A stretch of DNA of 64,000 nucleotides, taken from Pyrus communis. Its lineage: Eukaryota; Streptophyta; Magnoliopsida; Rosales; Rosaceae. The position numbers and the translations under genes were made by a program. The notes beneath the pieces are model-generated. The model was not told the DNA's origin. It made no database searches and saw only the letters and a list, made by a program, of their open reading frames with translations. Location of the stretch: the NCBI RefSeq assembly GCF_963583255.1, contig NC_084816.1, positions 22,575,344 to 22,639,343 on the forward strand, given 5' to 3'. This document shows, piece after piece, positions 34,837 through 46,200 of this stretch. Positions within the stretch are counted from its first letter, which is position 1, and each line of letters begins with the position of its first letter.

Positions 34837-35241
34837 TGTTAGACAAATAAGGAATATGGTTGGAGTCCTTGTGTAATTGTATATAATATTATTATTGGAA
34901 TAATAAGCCGTCCTACAACCGTCAAGCCGTCCTATAGCCGTCCTACCTTGTCCTACCTACACACTAGCCGTCCTACAGCCATCAAGCCGTCCTACAGCCG
35001 TCCTACCTTGTCCTACCTACACACTAGGACGGCTACCTTGTCCTCTACAGTCGTCCTACCTTGTCCTACCTACACACTAGGACGGCTACCTTGTCCTACC
35101 TACACACTTGTATCATGTATATATATCCTTGTAATCTTGTAGAGAAACATAATGAGAAAAAAAAAAAGCATTCTCTTCCATTTTTCCACATTCACGTATC
35201 AATAACAAATATATTTTTTAGCCTACATACCTTTTTCTACA
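34837..35241 (+). repeat. 3' LTR of Copia A
   Basis: 405 bp with one additional minisatellite unit (ACCTTGTCCTCTACAG type) relative to the 5' LTR. It is followed directly by the CTTTG duplication. Confidence 0.95.
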
Positions 35242-35957
35242 CTTTGGAGCAAAAATAAAAAAGTTGTCCCCATCTACCTCAAAATCATTACACTCCAAGC
35301 TTATCCTTAACCTTTTTAACTCGGGAGCATTGATGTTGAGATCGAAAATTACACCATATCGACGAGTTCCTTCTATAACCAAATCTTCAAGTACAGGGAA
35401 TTTCGTGAAAACTTCACACATTGACTCATCAGTATCTAGATCTCTAAATCTAACTTGAAGGACCTTGAGACTTGGGAAGCACCCTGATGTAGGAAAACTG
35501 GTTATAAAATCTGACCCCAGCTTCAAAACCGTTTTAGTGTTTTGGAAGTGAAAAGGCTTTGAGGCAACTTCAAAATTTGGCGCCAACCAGTGGAAAGATC
35601 AAGCTCAACAACATTATGCCTAATAGCAGTTGCGAATCCAACCCTTTAAACAAGAGGAACTGATGATTTCCGAGGACAATCACTGTGAAGACGAAATTTT
35701 TGAATGTCTGATGAATCGTGAATGGATAGTACCTGCTCAACGAAACCATGGAACCACGAGATTTAGGAATATCTGTGTGGCAGAAGTCTAGATTGGTAAG
35801 AGAAGCCCATACATTCTTCCATCTCCTAGACAAAATGCTGGTGCTTACAGCATTTCTTTCGAGAAATAGAAGTATGTGACAAAGTAACGCATCTGGTATC
35901 GCTGATCCTATCTTCAACACCCGCTCGACCCTTTGACTTCAATGACTTCAAACACAT
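35242..35957 (-). pseudogene. F-box pseudogene, 5' part (third locus)
   Basis: From an ATG at 35957, F-box-like sequence appears in more than one frame (PDALLCHILLFLERNAVSTS, SRRWKNVWASLTNLDFC), followed by the LRR part at 35586-35242 (PTSGCFPSLKVLQVRFRDLD, PVLEDLVIEGTRRYG, NAPELKRLRISLE). Several frameshifts separate the pieces. The frame runs into the Copia A LTR at 35241. Together with 24726-24986 it forms one former exon 1. Confidence 0.85.
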
Positions 35958-36109
35958 TTGTATGCCGTAGCAGCTATACTAAAAAACACGGCACCAATGT
36001 TGTAACTTGGATAGCTAAGAGATCATAGTGCTTAATATTTCATAGGAAATATGAGATTTATTTATTTTTTTAAATTCACAGAGAAATCAAAGCAGAACAG
36101 AATGCATGC

Positions 36110-36990
36110 ATTAATTGTATATGTCAATTAAATGGATGCGGATCTAAATTAAAGGTTAAGACTTGATTCTTTTATTCCTCTATAATTTTATCAATTCTGG
36201 GAAACTAGATGATAAGTTAAAAAAGTTAGGAAAATTTTATCAATTCTGGGAAACCAGATGATAAGTTAAAAAAGTTAGGAAGTGAAGTACCTGATATGAG
36301 CTTTCTGGGATTCTGGGATGGCCCGAAAAAGTACCAGTTTAGTGGTTGGTGAACGGTGATGAAACTCTTGTTGGCAGCCAATAAACTGTGAGAAAACCTA
36401 AGAAAGCGAAAACCACAAAGAGCACTCCCATCGGAAAAACCACAGTTGCTTCGAGCCTATAACTATCCTTTATGTGGCAAATGAACATACCTTTTTTACT
36501 TTGCTGATAAATGGTATTACACAAACTATTTCTTTGCGTGGCAAATGCACATACCTTTTTTTTTACTTTGGTAATGGTCTTAACATAAAAACTTATAAAC
36601 AAACAAACCGATGGCAGTATGTATCAATTAGATGGATGCATGTATATATCAATTAGATGGATGCATGTATATAAAAACTTATAAAAACTTAACAGAATGC
36701 ATGCATGTATATATCAATTAGATGGATGCGGATCTAAACTAAAGGTTAAGACGTGATTGTTCTATATAATTTTCTCAATTTTCTTGGTAACCAAACAGAT
36801 GGTAAGGAAGTTAAAAAAGATGGGAAGTGAAGTACCTGATATGAGCTTTCTGGGATTCTGGGATGGCCCAGAAAAGTACTTGTTTAGATACTGGCGAACG
36901 GTGAAACTCTAATTGGCAGCTGAGAAATGGCGAGAAAACCTAAGACAGTGAAAACCACAAAATCATCGGAAAAACCACAATTGCTTCAAG
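36110..36990. repeat. Tandem segmental duplication of an F-box 5' leader
   Basis: The block from about 36110 (GATGCGGATCTAAA, then TTAAGAC.TGATT) through a leader exon with ACCTGATATGAGCTTTCTGG (36290) to CTAAGAAAGCGAAAACC recurs about 545-580 bases on (leader exon at 36833). A second, 54-bp duplication (TTTTATCAATTCTGGGAAAC) lies at about 36185-36280, and a GGATGCATGTATATATCAAT minisatellite is at 36620-36720. This leaves two leader-exon copies upstream of a dead F-box gene. Confidence 0.75.
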
Positions 36991-36999
36991 CCAAAAACT

Positions 37000-38057
37000 G
37001 TTTCTTTACCTTAACAAAAAAATTCTATTTCTTTACATGGCAAATGCACGTACCCTTTTTACTTTGGTAATAGGTGGTCTTAATTATAAACTTATAAACA
37101 TAAAAATAGATAGTACTAAGGTGTAGTATTGGGAGGCCATAAATTTGACTCATATAAATTGCAAGTTCTTACACTTAAGATTTTATATTTGATGAGTTTT
37201 ACGCTTAAATATGAATGGAGGAAAAAATTTCATTAATTTGTTCGACATGTGATGCGTTATGGGGGAATTTCTAACATAAACTTACAGAGATGGTCCCACG
37301 TTAAAATTAGAGTTTGGTGGTAAATCGGCAAACAAAAAAAATATGTACGTAGCGCTATTTGAGCTTACGTCTATTAGTTCGAGTAGTGTTGTATAAATTT
37401 TAGTCTAAACCTATCTTGAAGCAATGAGCCAAAAGGGCACGGTAAATTACGATCAGGAGTGCAGCTTCACGAGATCTAATGACAGTCTACTTCACACTGA
37501 AATTGGAAGTTTGTGATTACCTATGAATGGATACTCTCCATAGGTTTTCTTTGGTGTTACTTTCTATTGCATAATTCAGCTTTCGCTGTCGGGTCCAATT
37601 TAGCACTACAAAGTATTAGATACTCTGAACTTTTTAACCAAAAGATCTTTAGTAAAAAAATACAAAAATCTTGATCAGATAGTTAAAATGCCCGGAGCCA
37701 TAGTTTTTTTGTATTCTCCATTGCAAATATATGAGAGTGAACTGACTGACCATGGCATGTCACCATAACCAAATCAGTCTAAAGTTCAAGAAGGTAAACG
37801 GAGTTGATAATAAAATTCTACAACGGAAAACAACCGATTGCAAACAGATTCATCTTGTACAGACACAGATGGTGCTTTTACAAATTTGAAAACCAAATCC
37901 TTTCAAAACCACGAACTGAACTTTAAATAAAATCTTTTAGAAGCCTAAAATGCATCTCAGATCATGATTTAATTTGCAGCTTTGATAACATAATCCTTCT
38001 GGAAACCAAAATATTGGACTTCAAAAGTAAGATCACTGGAAAGCCTGAGGTTGCATC
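37000..38057. other. Intergenic, no gene seen
   Basis: Spacer between F-box loci, AT-rich. No domain-bearing frame and no clear mobile element terminus is visible. Confidence 0.5.
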
Positions 38058-39667
38058 TCAAATAAATTTAACTTGACAAGTCTCTGATCCCCGTTCAAAC
38101 ATACAAAATTCCTTGTATAGCTCCTTCTTTGCACACTGAGGATCACTTGTCGCAATAGTTATGTTATTCAATACTTTACTGTTCTTTAACAAAAACTTTG
38201 CAACTTCCATATCTGCTTGCCGTCCCTCGAATTTCCTTATGGAGACTGTCTTGAGGTATGACAACAAACAATTAGGCACAAAGTTTGGCTGAATCCATGG
38301 ATGCTCCAAGTATTCTTCAATACATTCGTTGAACTGCCAATTTATTAAATGTATGAATAAAATGAGAAAATCTAAGAGTTGTTTGTTGATAAAGCTCACG
38401 TGTAAATACACTTACATTTGCACCAAGATATTCCAGATTAAGGGATCTCTTGAGCAACTCATTTATCGATTTGAAGATGTTGCAATCATAAAGATCCAGT
38501 TCCAAGTGTTTCAGACTATCGAAAGCAGGCAGACAACAACCCTTCATGAAAGACAAGTGATGATCAAAATTGAAAAGCCAAAAAAAAAAAAAAAAAAGAA
38601 GAAAAAAAAAGAGCCTTCTGCCCTAAACACTACGTTTAGTAAAAGATAAATACGAACAACAATAGAGGTAAGAATGAATACGAACAATCTAGTTACTTAG
38701 TGATATCACGGGAGCAAAGCTGCCAAAATACTGAATCAGAAACAATGGACAAAGAACGGAAGTATTGAGTAACTACCTCAAAGGATGGAGCAGAAAGATA
38801 TTTAACATGGGAAATGCCGGCTAGAAGTGCAGTCACACGGTTCACATAGCCAGGATCGTAAATTCCAAATTGGTCACTGAGATCTATATCCGCTTTGATT
38901 AGTGATTTTACATTCTCAAAAATATAATTTGACAAACGGCTGTCACAGAGATTTAGATTTTCAAGCTTTGGGGCATTGACAAAAAGATTATGCAAAGCTC
39001 CTGCGCGGCCCAAATAAATTGTTAGCATCTTCAGTTCAGGAGCTGAAATGTTGATGTCCAAGACTACATGACGTATCCCTGAAACTGTTTTTATAGTTAA
39101 AACTTCGAGTACAGGGCATTGAGAAAAAAGCCTATTCATCGAGTCCTTATCAGCCATGCCAAATAACATAACACAGAGGTACTTCAGACTTGGAAAACAC
39201 CCTGATGTAGGAACTTTGATAGTAAAGTTTAACAGTAGCTCCAAAAACATCAGACTTTTGCATATGCAAAGGCTTTTAGGCAACTCATAAATCCTGAGAC
39301 GATCAAAGATGGCAGAAATGGAAAGTTCAACAACATTACGCCTAATAGCCGTCCGAATCCAACCATCAACACGTGAAAAATCCTGAATCTGGCGACAACA
39401 AAGACTGAACCTCTGAATGTCTGATGAATCACGCATGAAAAGTACACGTTCAACAAACATCGAAAATCCAGCATCTCCAGAAAAATAATCATGGTGGAAG
39501 TTAAGGATGGGGACAGAAGCCCATATATTCTTCCACTTGGAAGACAAACAGCTGGTCCTGACAGCATATTTCGTTGGAAGGAAAGAAAGTATGTGACGAA
39601 GAACTTCGACAGGTAATTCCCTGATCCTATCTTTAGCACAGTATCGGCTCTTACTTTTCAAAGCCAT
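38058..39667 (-). CDS. F-box/FBD/LRR-repeat protein (intact)
   Basis: Exons 39667-38777, 38541-38416 and 38333-38058 (891, 126 and 276 nt), all phase 0, encode 430 aa. F-box at residues about 12-55 (DRIRELPVEVLRHILSFLPT, SSKWKNIWASVPILNF). LRR-type middle (PTSGCFPSLKYLCVMLFGMA, PVLEVLTIKT, APELKMLTIYLG, NAPKLENLNL). FBD at the end (SYLKTVSIRKFEGRQADMEV, AKFLLKNSKVLNNI, CQVKFI). The architecture equals the paralogue at 16558-18151, with a shorter C-terminus. It would act as an SCF ligase receptor in nucleus or cytosol; the substrate is unknown. A leader exon at about 39919 ending before GTAC(C/T) type sequence suggests a 5'UTR intron. One alternative is reading through the first intron to 38693, which would give 324 aa without FBD. 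Confidence 0.92.
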
Positions 39668-40042
39668 TTGAACCCTAAAATTTTTTATTACATTGCAAAT
39701 TCCAAGACCTTGAATTTCAATTAAATATGAAAAAGAAAAACTTTATCTCCGCCCTTTATTTTTATTTCATTTAATCTAAAGAGGAAAATATCAGCGAATC
39801 AAAACTAAAGGGTAAGACATTAGATTTTCTATTCCTTCTATATTTTTCTCAGTTTTCTCGGTAACCAGACAGATCAACGGTAAGGAAGTGAGAAAGTTAA
39901 GGAGTGAAGTGAAGTACCTGATGTGAGTTTCTGGGTGAACAGTAAAATTCCGATCGGCAGCTGAGAAATGATGGGAAAATCTAAGAAAGTGAGAGCCGCG
40001 GGAGGAGGAGGAGGAGAAGCACTCCCATCAGCGTTGTGTAAA

Positions 40043-40502
40043 GAGGTATTTGTTGATTTGCTTGAACTTTATTGCCGCCGCCAATTTCCCTTCCATCTTT
40101 AATTTTGGTCAATTAGCTTTGGACTTTTTTAATTAGTCAATTTTTCTTTTAAATTTTAATTTTAGCTGATTATCTTCCAAACCTTTATAAATAGGCAATT
40201 TTAAATACTCTCATTCAATTTTTCATCTTTCCAATTTTTTTTATCCTTTTTGTCCTCATGCAATTGTCATGTGTTGTTTCTGTGATCAAGATGAATGAAA
40301 AATTAGATAAAACTTCTTTAAATCTAACGCCAGGGAGAAATTGGTTATTTATAAAAGTTTCAGGGGATAATCGACTAAAATTAGAGTCCAAAAGAGAAAT
40401 TGGCTAATTATAAAAGTTCACAAAGTAATCGGCTAAAATTAAAGTTTAGAGGAGAAATTGGCAGCTCTATACAATTTTAAAGGGCAAGTCGACAAAAATG
40501 CC
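40043..40502. mobile_element. Mutator-like foldback MITE with 9-bp target duplication
   Basis: TTGTGTAAA at 40034-40042 and 40503-40511 flanks a 460-bp hairpin. Its arms (40052-40202 and 40338-40494) are reverse complements over about 150 bp with moderate divergence; the right end, reversed, begins GGCATTTTTGTCGACTTGCC, the left GGTATTTGTTGATTTGC. A 9-bp duplication and long inverted arms are the signature of Mutator-like elements. It has no coding capacity. Confidence 0.75.
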
Positions 40503-40588
40503 TTGTGTAAAATCACCACCTAGACCCCTTCCAGCTGCTAACTTTTATTTTATTATTGTAAATAATATTTCACACTAATCTATAAAAG

Positions 40589-41080
40589 AGTAAACTGTCG
40601 ATTTTTTTACTGAACTTTCACCTAACTTTTGATTTACCCCCTAAACTTTTAAATTGGAAAATCAAGGACTTAAACCAATTTTTTTGGCCGATCCTTCTAC
40701 CGTTAGTTTTCCATATATTTCATCCAAATTAAAATGAACTCTTATCACATGCACACCACGTGACTCTCCTTTGTGGAAAAAAAAAAAGTTACTTTGCTAG
40801 ACCTTTAAATACAAAAGCTATATAATCACATAGATTTGCATACGTCAACATTTTATAAATTTATTGTTTTCAATTATTTTAAAGAACGAATCGACCAAAC
40901 TGTCATCGCATGTTTTAAGCATATTTTCATTTAATAGAAATTTAGATGGAATAAATGAAAAACTAATGGCATGGAGAGTTGGCCAACAAATTTTGGTTTA
41001 AGTCCTTGACTTTCCAATTTAAAAGTTTAGAGGATAAATCGAAAGTTAGATGAAATTCAAGGGGGAGATCGGCAGTCTGC
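40589..41080. mobile_element. Second foldback element with about 140-bp arms
   Basis: Arms 40592-40730 and 40939-41078 are reverse complements (left AAACTTTTAAATTGGAAAAT and AAGGACTTAAACCAA; right TTGGTTTAAGTCCTTGAC and CCAATTTAAAAGTTTAG). The loop is about 208 bp. I could not define a target duplication, so the family is unknown. Confidence 0.7.
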
Positions 41081-41378
41081 AAAACTAAGGTTTTTCACTG
41101 TAATTACTTGCCCTCAACACCGTAGGATGCAATCTATTTATAATGATTTTCATATTACATTAGGGTTTCAAAAACCTATTTACAAGTTTACAATTCAAAA
41201 TTCAAACGGTGTAACTAATTCTGATTACAACAAACATTCAAAATTCATATAACCTGAACACAAAGTTCCATTGGGTAAGAGTTGTTGACTGAGTAAACAA
41301 ACTGAAGAGTTTGTGATTCTTATTCTGAATAGAAAGAGTATTGTTCTAAACTTACAAGTGCATGAATTATTCAGCAGC
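41081..41378. other. Intergenic, no gene seen
   Basis: AT-rich spacer between the foldback element and a host exon remnant. Confidence 0.4.
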
Positions 41379-41450
41379 ATTCCTCCCTGTGAGATTACCA
41401 GTCATAACTTCCTGTGTTGAACCAATTACGATAAATAATATAGAAGAAAA
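41379..41450 (-). pseudogene. Remnant of an RPL18a-like last exon
   Basis: CCTCCCTGTGAGATTACCAG and CATAACTTCC, then GTTGAACCAATTACGATAAATAA, aligns with the last exon of the intact gene at 51423-51482 (CCTCCCTATGAGATTACCAG and so on) over roughly 60 bases at about 75 percent by eye. It is the trace of a duplicated 3' end. Confidence 0.5.
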
Positions 41451-41653
41451 TACAATGAACAGATGATATTATTCGTCGAGGAAGCTTGGAGTTCAACAAT
41501 CGAAAAACTACGCTGCTCAATAGTACCAATAATTTATCTATTAACTGATGAATACACAACATATGCTAGAATGTTAAAGAAGTAAAATCAAAGTAAAAAA
41601 TAAATCCACACGAAACTAAATAAAGAGCATCTTCAATCAACAGAGAAAATTGT

Positions 41654-42934
41654 TTAGCAGCAATAACACGTCCTTGGACCCCCTCTAATATCACCCATCT
41701 TTACAAATTCAACTTGACAAGTCTTTGAACCCCATTCAAATGTTGAAATTTTCCTATACATCTCATCTTCCGAACACAAAAATTTACGTGTTCTAGGAGA
41801 AGTAAGTGTATGAATAGTCATCTTATTTGAAACTTTGCCATTCTTCAAAAAATATTTAGCAACTTCCATCTCATCTGGATGACCCTTGAAACACCCTATG
41901 GAGATGGTCTGGAGATGTGACAACAAACAAATTAAGAGGCACGATGTCTGGTGGATTATTGCTCACAATCCATTTATGCTCACGTTCCTCATACCATTCG
42001 TTGTCCTGCCAATTTATTTAAAAGAACAGTTAAATTAAGAATTGTTAAGAGCCACATATCAGAAATCATGCTGCATAAGAGAAAGTAAATTATGAAACTC
42101 AAAATGTTTCAAGACAGCGGAATTCTTCAGAAATCCTGTTAGAAACTCCCAAAAATTCCGACCAATAAAATTCAGCTCGAGTTGAATCAGATTTTCAAAA
42201 GTAGGCAAACACAAAGCCTGCAAGAAAGAACATTGATTAATCAAAAGTTGATGCAATAATAAATACATAACAAAGTATTTGAACTCGCAACATTCCAAAA
42301 TTAAACAGAAAAGCTTCCAGTCACAACCACAATTAAGTTTGGTAAAAATGAAACAACAATAAGAGCAACAAAGTTTAAGAAAAAGAAAAATGGTAAACAG
42401 GGGAAAGAAACCTAGGGCATAGTTACCTCAAAAATTGAAACCGTCAGAGAGAGATTCTAACATTAGAAATTCCTGCTAGAAACTTAGTTGCACAGTCATC
42501 AATGGCGGAAGAATATTCAACTATACTCCTGAAATAAACTGTTGCTTCGACTGGAGATTTTTCACTCCCCAAGCGAAAATAAGAGAGAAAATTGGCAGCC
42601 GCAATGGATAACTTTTCCAGGTTTGGAGCATCAATATAAAAAGGGACAAAATCACTGTCCTTTTCATTAGTCAGTGTTCAACGATTTTGTTAAGGTCTTC
42701 AATCTAGGTGCAGATATGTTGACATTTGAAGCATAAACATTTGGAATTACATCTATATTCAAATCTTCAAGTACAGGGCAATGAGAAAATAGCTTTGCCA
42801 CTGAATCATCAAGATCCTCTACCTGGACAATTAGGACCTTGAGACTCGGGAAACAGCCTGATGTAGGACGTGAACAGGTAATAAAATTTGATGACAACCT
42901 TCAAAACCTCTAGTGTTTTGCACAAGGAGGGGCT
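41654..42934 (-). pseudogene. F-box/FBD pseudogene, 3' part (fourth locus, split by Copia C)
   Basis: Pieces in order on the minus strand: LRR (42897-42667, PTSGCFPSLKVLIVQVEDLD, PVLEDLNIDVIPNVY), more exon 1 in another frame (about 42660-42440), exon 2 (about 42220-42059, ALCLPTFENLIQLELNFIG), and exon 3 with the FBD end (about 42005-41654, SHLQTISIGCFKGHPDEMEV, STFEWGSKTCQVEFVK). Frameshifts occur just after the Copia C junction, near 42667 and near 41928. The N-terminal half is at 47838-48265. Confidence 0.88.
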
Positions 42935-43223
42935 TGATAGACCACGTCAGTCTGTGACTCTTACTTCCGAGACTTCAGGGAGTTGTGATCGCTCTAAACT
43001 CTTATCCATGAAGAGTTAGCTTAGGTTACAACTCTTTCAAATGTTTGTTGGTTCTCGGATATATATCTTTCCTCCAGTTTGTTGTAATCTTTGAATTTTG
43101 AAAAGCCTTGTAAATAGGGATTGCTTTCCCTGATATAATCTGAAATGCAATATAAATACATGCAGCCTCTCGTTAAAGAGGTATACAATTAACGTAAACT
43201 CTTGAGCATTCTTAAGTTTTACA
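42935..43223 (+). repeat. 5' LTR of Copia C
   Basis: 289 bp, TG...CA. It contains AATATAAATACATG (TATA-like, near 43147), followed by the R/U5 region. Confidence 0.95.
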
Positions 43224-43277
43224 TGGTATACGAGCCTTAGCAAGTCCAACGACACAGATCCATTTTTTTTTTCTCCA

Positions 43278-46200
43278 ATGGCTGATAGTTCCAACGGTGC
43301 TGCAACCCCAAACATCTCCAATCCCAACCCAGCATTACCTGCTATGAACTCCTTCTCGTCCATGACTACAGTCGTCAATATCAAACTAGATCGAACCAAC
43401 TATCCTCTATGGTTGGCTCAGATTCTCCCCATTCTCAGGAGTCGTGACTTGATGAGTTATGTAGACGGGTCCATTGCATGTCCTCCCAAACAGCTTCCTG
43501 GTGCCGCTGAAATCAATCCTGCATACACAACCTGGGTTCATCATGATCAAATGATATTGAGTTGGATAAATGGCTCCCTCACGCCATCTGTGTTATCGGT
43601 TGTGGCAAGCAAGAGATGATCTCGTGATACCTGGGAGGCTCTCGAGCAAAGGTATGCTTCCTCGTCCCAAAATCGTATCTTGTTCCTTCGAAATGAACTG
43701 ATGCAAACCAAAAAATGAGATATGTCTATTGCTGACTATCTTGATCGCATGAACTCGATTTCTGACAACCTTGCCCTTGCTGGGCAACCAGTGAATGATG
43801 ATGAGCTTGTCCAGATTATCCTGAACAATCTGGGTCCTGCCTATGAAATGACTGTGAGTGCTGCACAGGCACGTGACACTCCAATCACGTACCCTACACT
43901 TGAGGCTCTCTTATTGACAACGGAGATGAGGATGGCTGAGCAAACTGCTCCTACTGTGGAGGTTGCTCCTGTGAATGCATTTGTGACTATTAGAGGTCGT
44001 GGTGGACGACTTCGAGGAAATGGACGTGGTGTGTCTCCGTCTGCACGTGGTGGTGGTGTTGCCAACCAGCGAGGTTTCTTTCCTCGCAGTAATAATCAAC
44101 AGCTAAACTCAGCTTGCAATGGTGAGAAGTTCACGGCTACAGGTGAAAGACTTACTTGTCAAATATGTGGAAAACAAGGGCATCCTGCCCTAGATTGTTA
44201 TCAAAGAATGAATGTAGCATATGAAGGGCGCATTCCAGCTAAGAGACTTACTGCTATGGCAACATCACCGGTCACCATCAACAAGCAATCTAATGGACAG
44301 TGGTTGCTTGACACTGGTGCTAATGCACATGTCACTCCAGATCTTCAAAATTTGATCAATCCAAAAAAGTATCATGGTAATGAAAATGTTGGTGGTGTAG
44401 GTAACGATACTGGTCTCTCTATCTCTCATCTTGGTTCAAATACAATTCAAACTCCGTCTTGCTCATTTGAATTACAACATATTCTAAGATGTCCCACTGC
44501 CTCCACCAATATTATTTCTGCCCATAGGTTTACCCTAGATAATAATTGTTATTTAATCATATTTCCTCATTTTTTTTCTTGTTAAGGACCTCAAGACCCG
44601 GAAGACGCTTTTCCGCGGGAGATGTGAGAATGGCTTATACCCATTTTCTGGTGGCGGTGGACAGTCCAATTACCCTATTTCAGTGTGTGTAGGCATCCGA
44701 GTCTCGGCCCAAAAATGGCATTCACGCCTTGGTCACCCTTCGTCGTCTATTATTAAGTATTTAATTTCAAATAAGCGAGTACCAATTCATGGTACTTCTG
44801 ATGCAATGTTTTGTCAATCATGTCCATTAGGAAAGAGTACTAAACTCCCCTTTAGTGCTTCTGAGTCTGTTTCCCAATTTCCTTTGCAAATTTTACATTC
44901 GGATGTTTGGTGTTCTCCAGTTGTTTCCCATGAAGGTTTTAAATATTATGTCTTATTTGTGGATGACTATTCTAGATACTCTTGGATCTTTCCCATTAAA
45001 AATAAGTCTGAAGTGTTTGAAATCTTTGTCACATTTAAATCTAAAGTGGAAAATATGTTCAATACTTCCATTAAAATTTTTCAGTGTGATGAAGGAGGAG
45101 AGTATAAGAGTCGTGTTTTTCAAAATTTTCTTGCACAACATGGAATTTCTCAAAGATTTTCATGCCCCAAACATCCTGAGCAAAATGGTATTGCAGAAAG
45201 AAAACATCGTCACATTGTCGAAACTGGAATTGTCATGCTTTCTCATTCTCATATTTCAAACAAATATTGGCCTGATGCTTGTTTAACAGCAACTTATTTA
45301 ATCAACAGGCTGCCAACTCGGATTTTGTCCTATAAATCACCATATGAAAAATTATTTGGCAAATTTCCCAAATATAAGACATTTAAGGTATTTGGTTGTA
45401 AGTGTTTTCCTTGGCTTGTGCCTTATTCCCAAAATAAACTTCAACCCAAGTCAAAACCGTGTGTGTTTCTAGGGTACTCACTGAACCATCAAGGGTACAA
45501 ATGTTTGGACTTGTCCACGAGGCGAATATATTTGTCTCGCCATGTTCTATTCGATGAGGACTCATTTCCATTTAAGGAACTCACATCTTCACTGGAAAAC
45601 GTCGATCAAATATGTATTGTTACATCTCTTGATCTTTTGTTCACTTTTCCTATTTTAATATCTTCCACCAACTCACCGCCTTCATCCCATAACTTAGTCA
45701 CCTTGCCTCAATCAATTCCCGCTGCCACTACATTGACCAACCCTTCACAAAGTCCAAACCTATCACTACCTACAACCCTGCCACCTACCTTATCTTCACC
45801 TAACCCTATCTCCACTCAATCTAATTTAAATGAGCAAGCAGAAGTTTCTGAACCACTATTCCATCCGCCCATACCATCTTCAGATAATGCCCATACTCAG
45901 ATACGTCAGCCCTCTGAGCCATTGCAACGCATGACAACTCGTTCGCAGTCAGGAATACTAAAACCTAATCCCAAATATGCATTGCATGTTTCTACTGATT
46001 TTTCTTTTGTTGAACCCACGTGCTATAGTCAAGCAGTCAAGACTAAAGCATGGCGAGATGCCATGGTCCAAGAGTTTAATGCATTGCAACGTTGTGGTAC
46101 GTGGAAACTTGTTCCTTATCAACCTAATATGAATCTGTTGCCAAATAAATGGGTGTTCAAGATTAAGAAAAAGGCAGATGGCTCGGTGGAGAGGCACAAG

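Larger units (their letters stand above)
24987..35241 (+). mobile_element. Copia element A, carries nested Copia B
   Basis: Complete insertion flanked by CTTTG at 24982-24986 and 35242-35246. LTRs 24987-25334 and 34837-35241 both run TGTTAGACAAATAAGG to CTTTTTCTACA. A primer-binding-like site (TGGTATACAGAG, one base longer than the usual Met-type site) follows the 5' LTR, and a polypurine tract (TTGAGGGGGAG) precedes the 3' LTR. Gag-Pol lies at 25401-28527 and 33636-34829, interrupted by Copia B. It sits inside an F-box gene in the opposite orientation. Confidence 0.96.

Noticed and set aside
38693..38776. Read-through C-terminus of the intact F-box gene
   Set aside because: A good GT donor at 38776 and downstream in-frame exons with FBD homology make the spliced form more likely.
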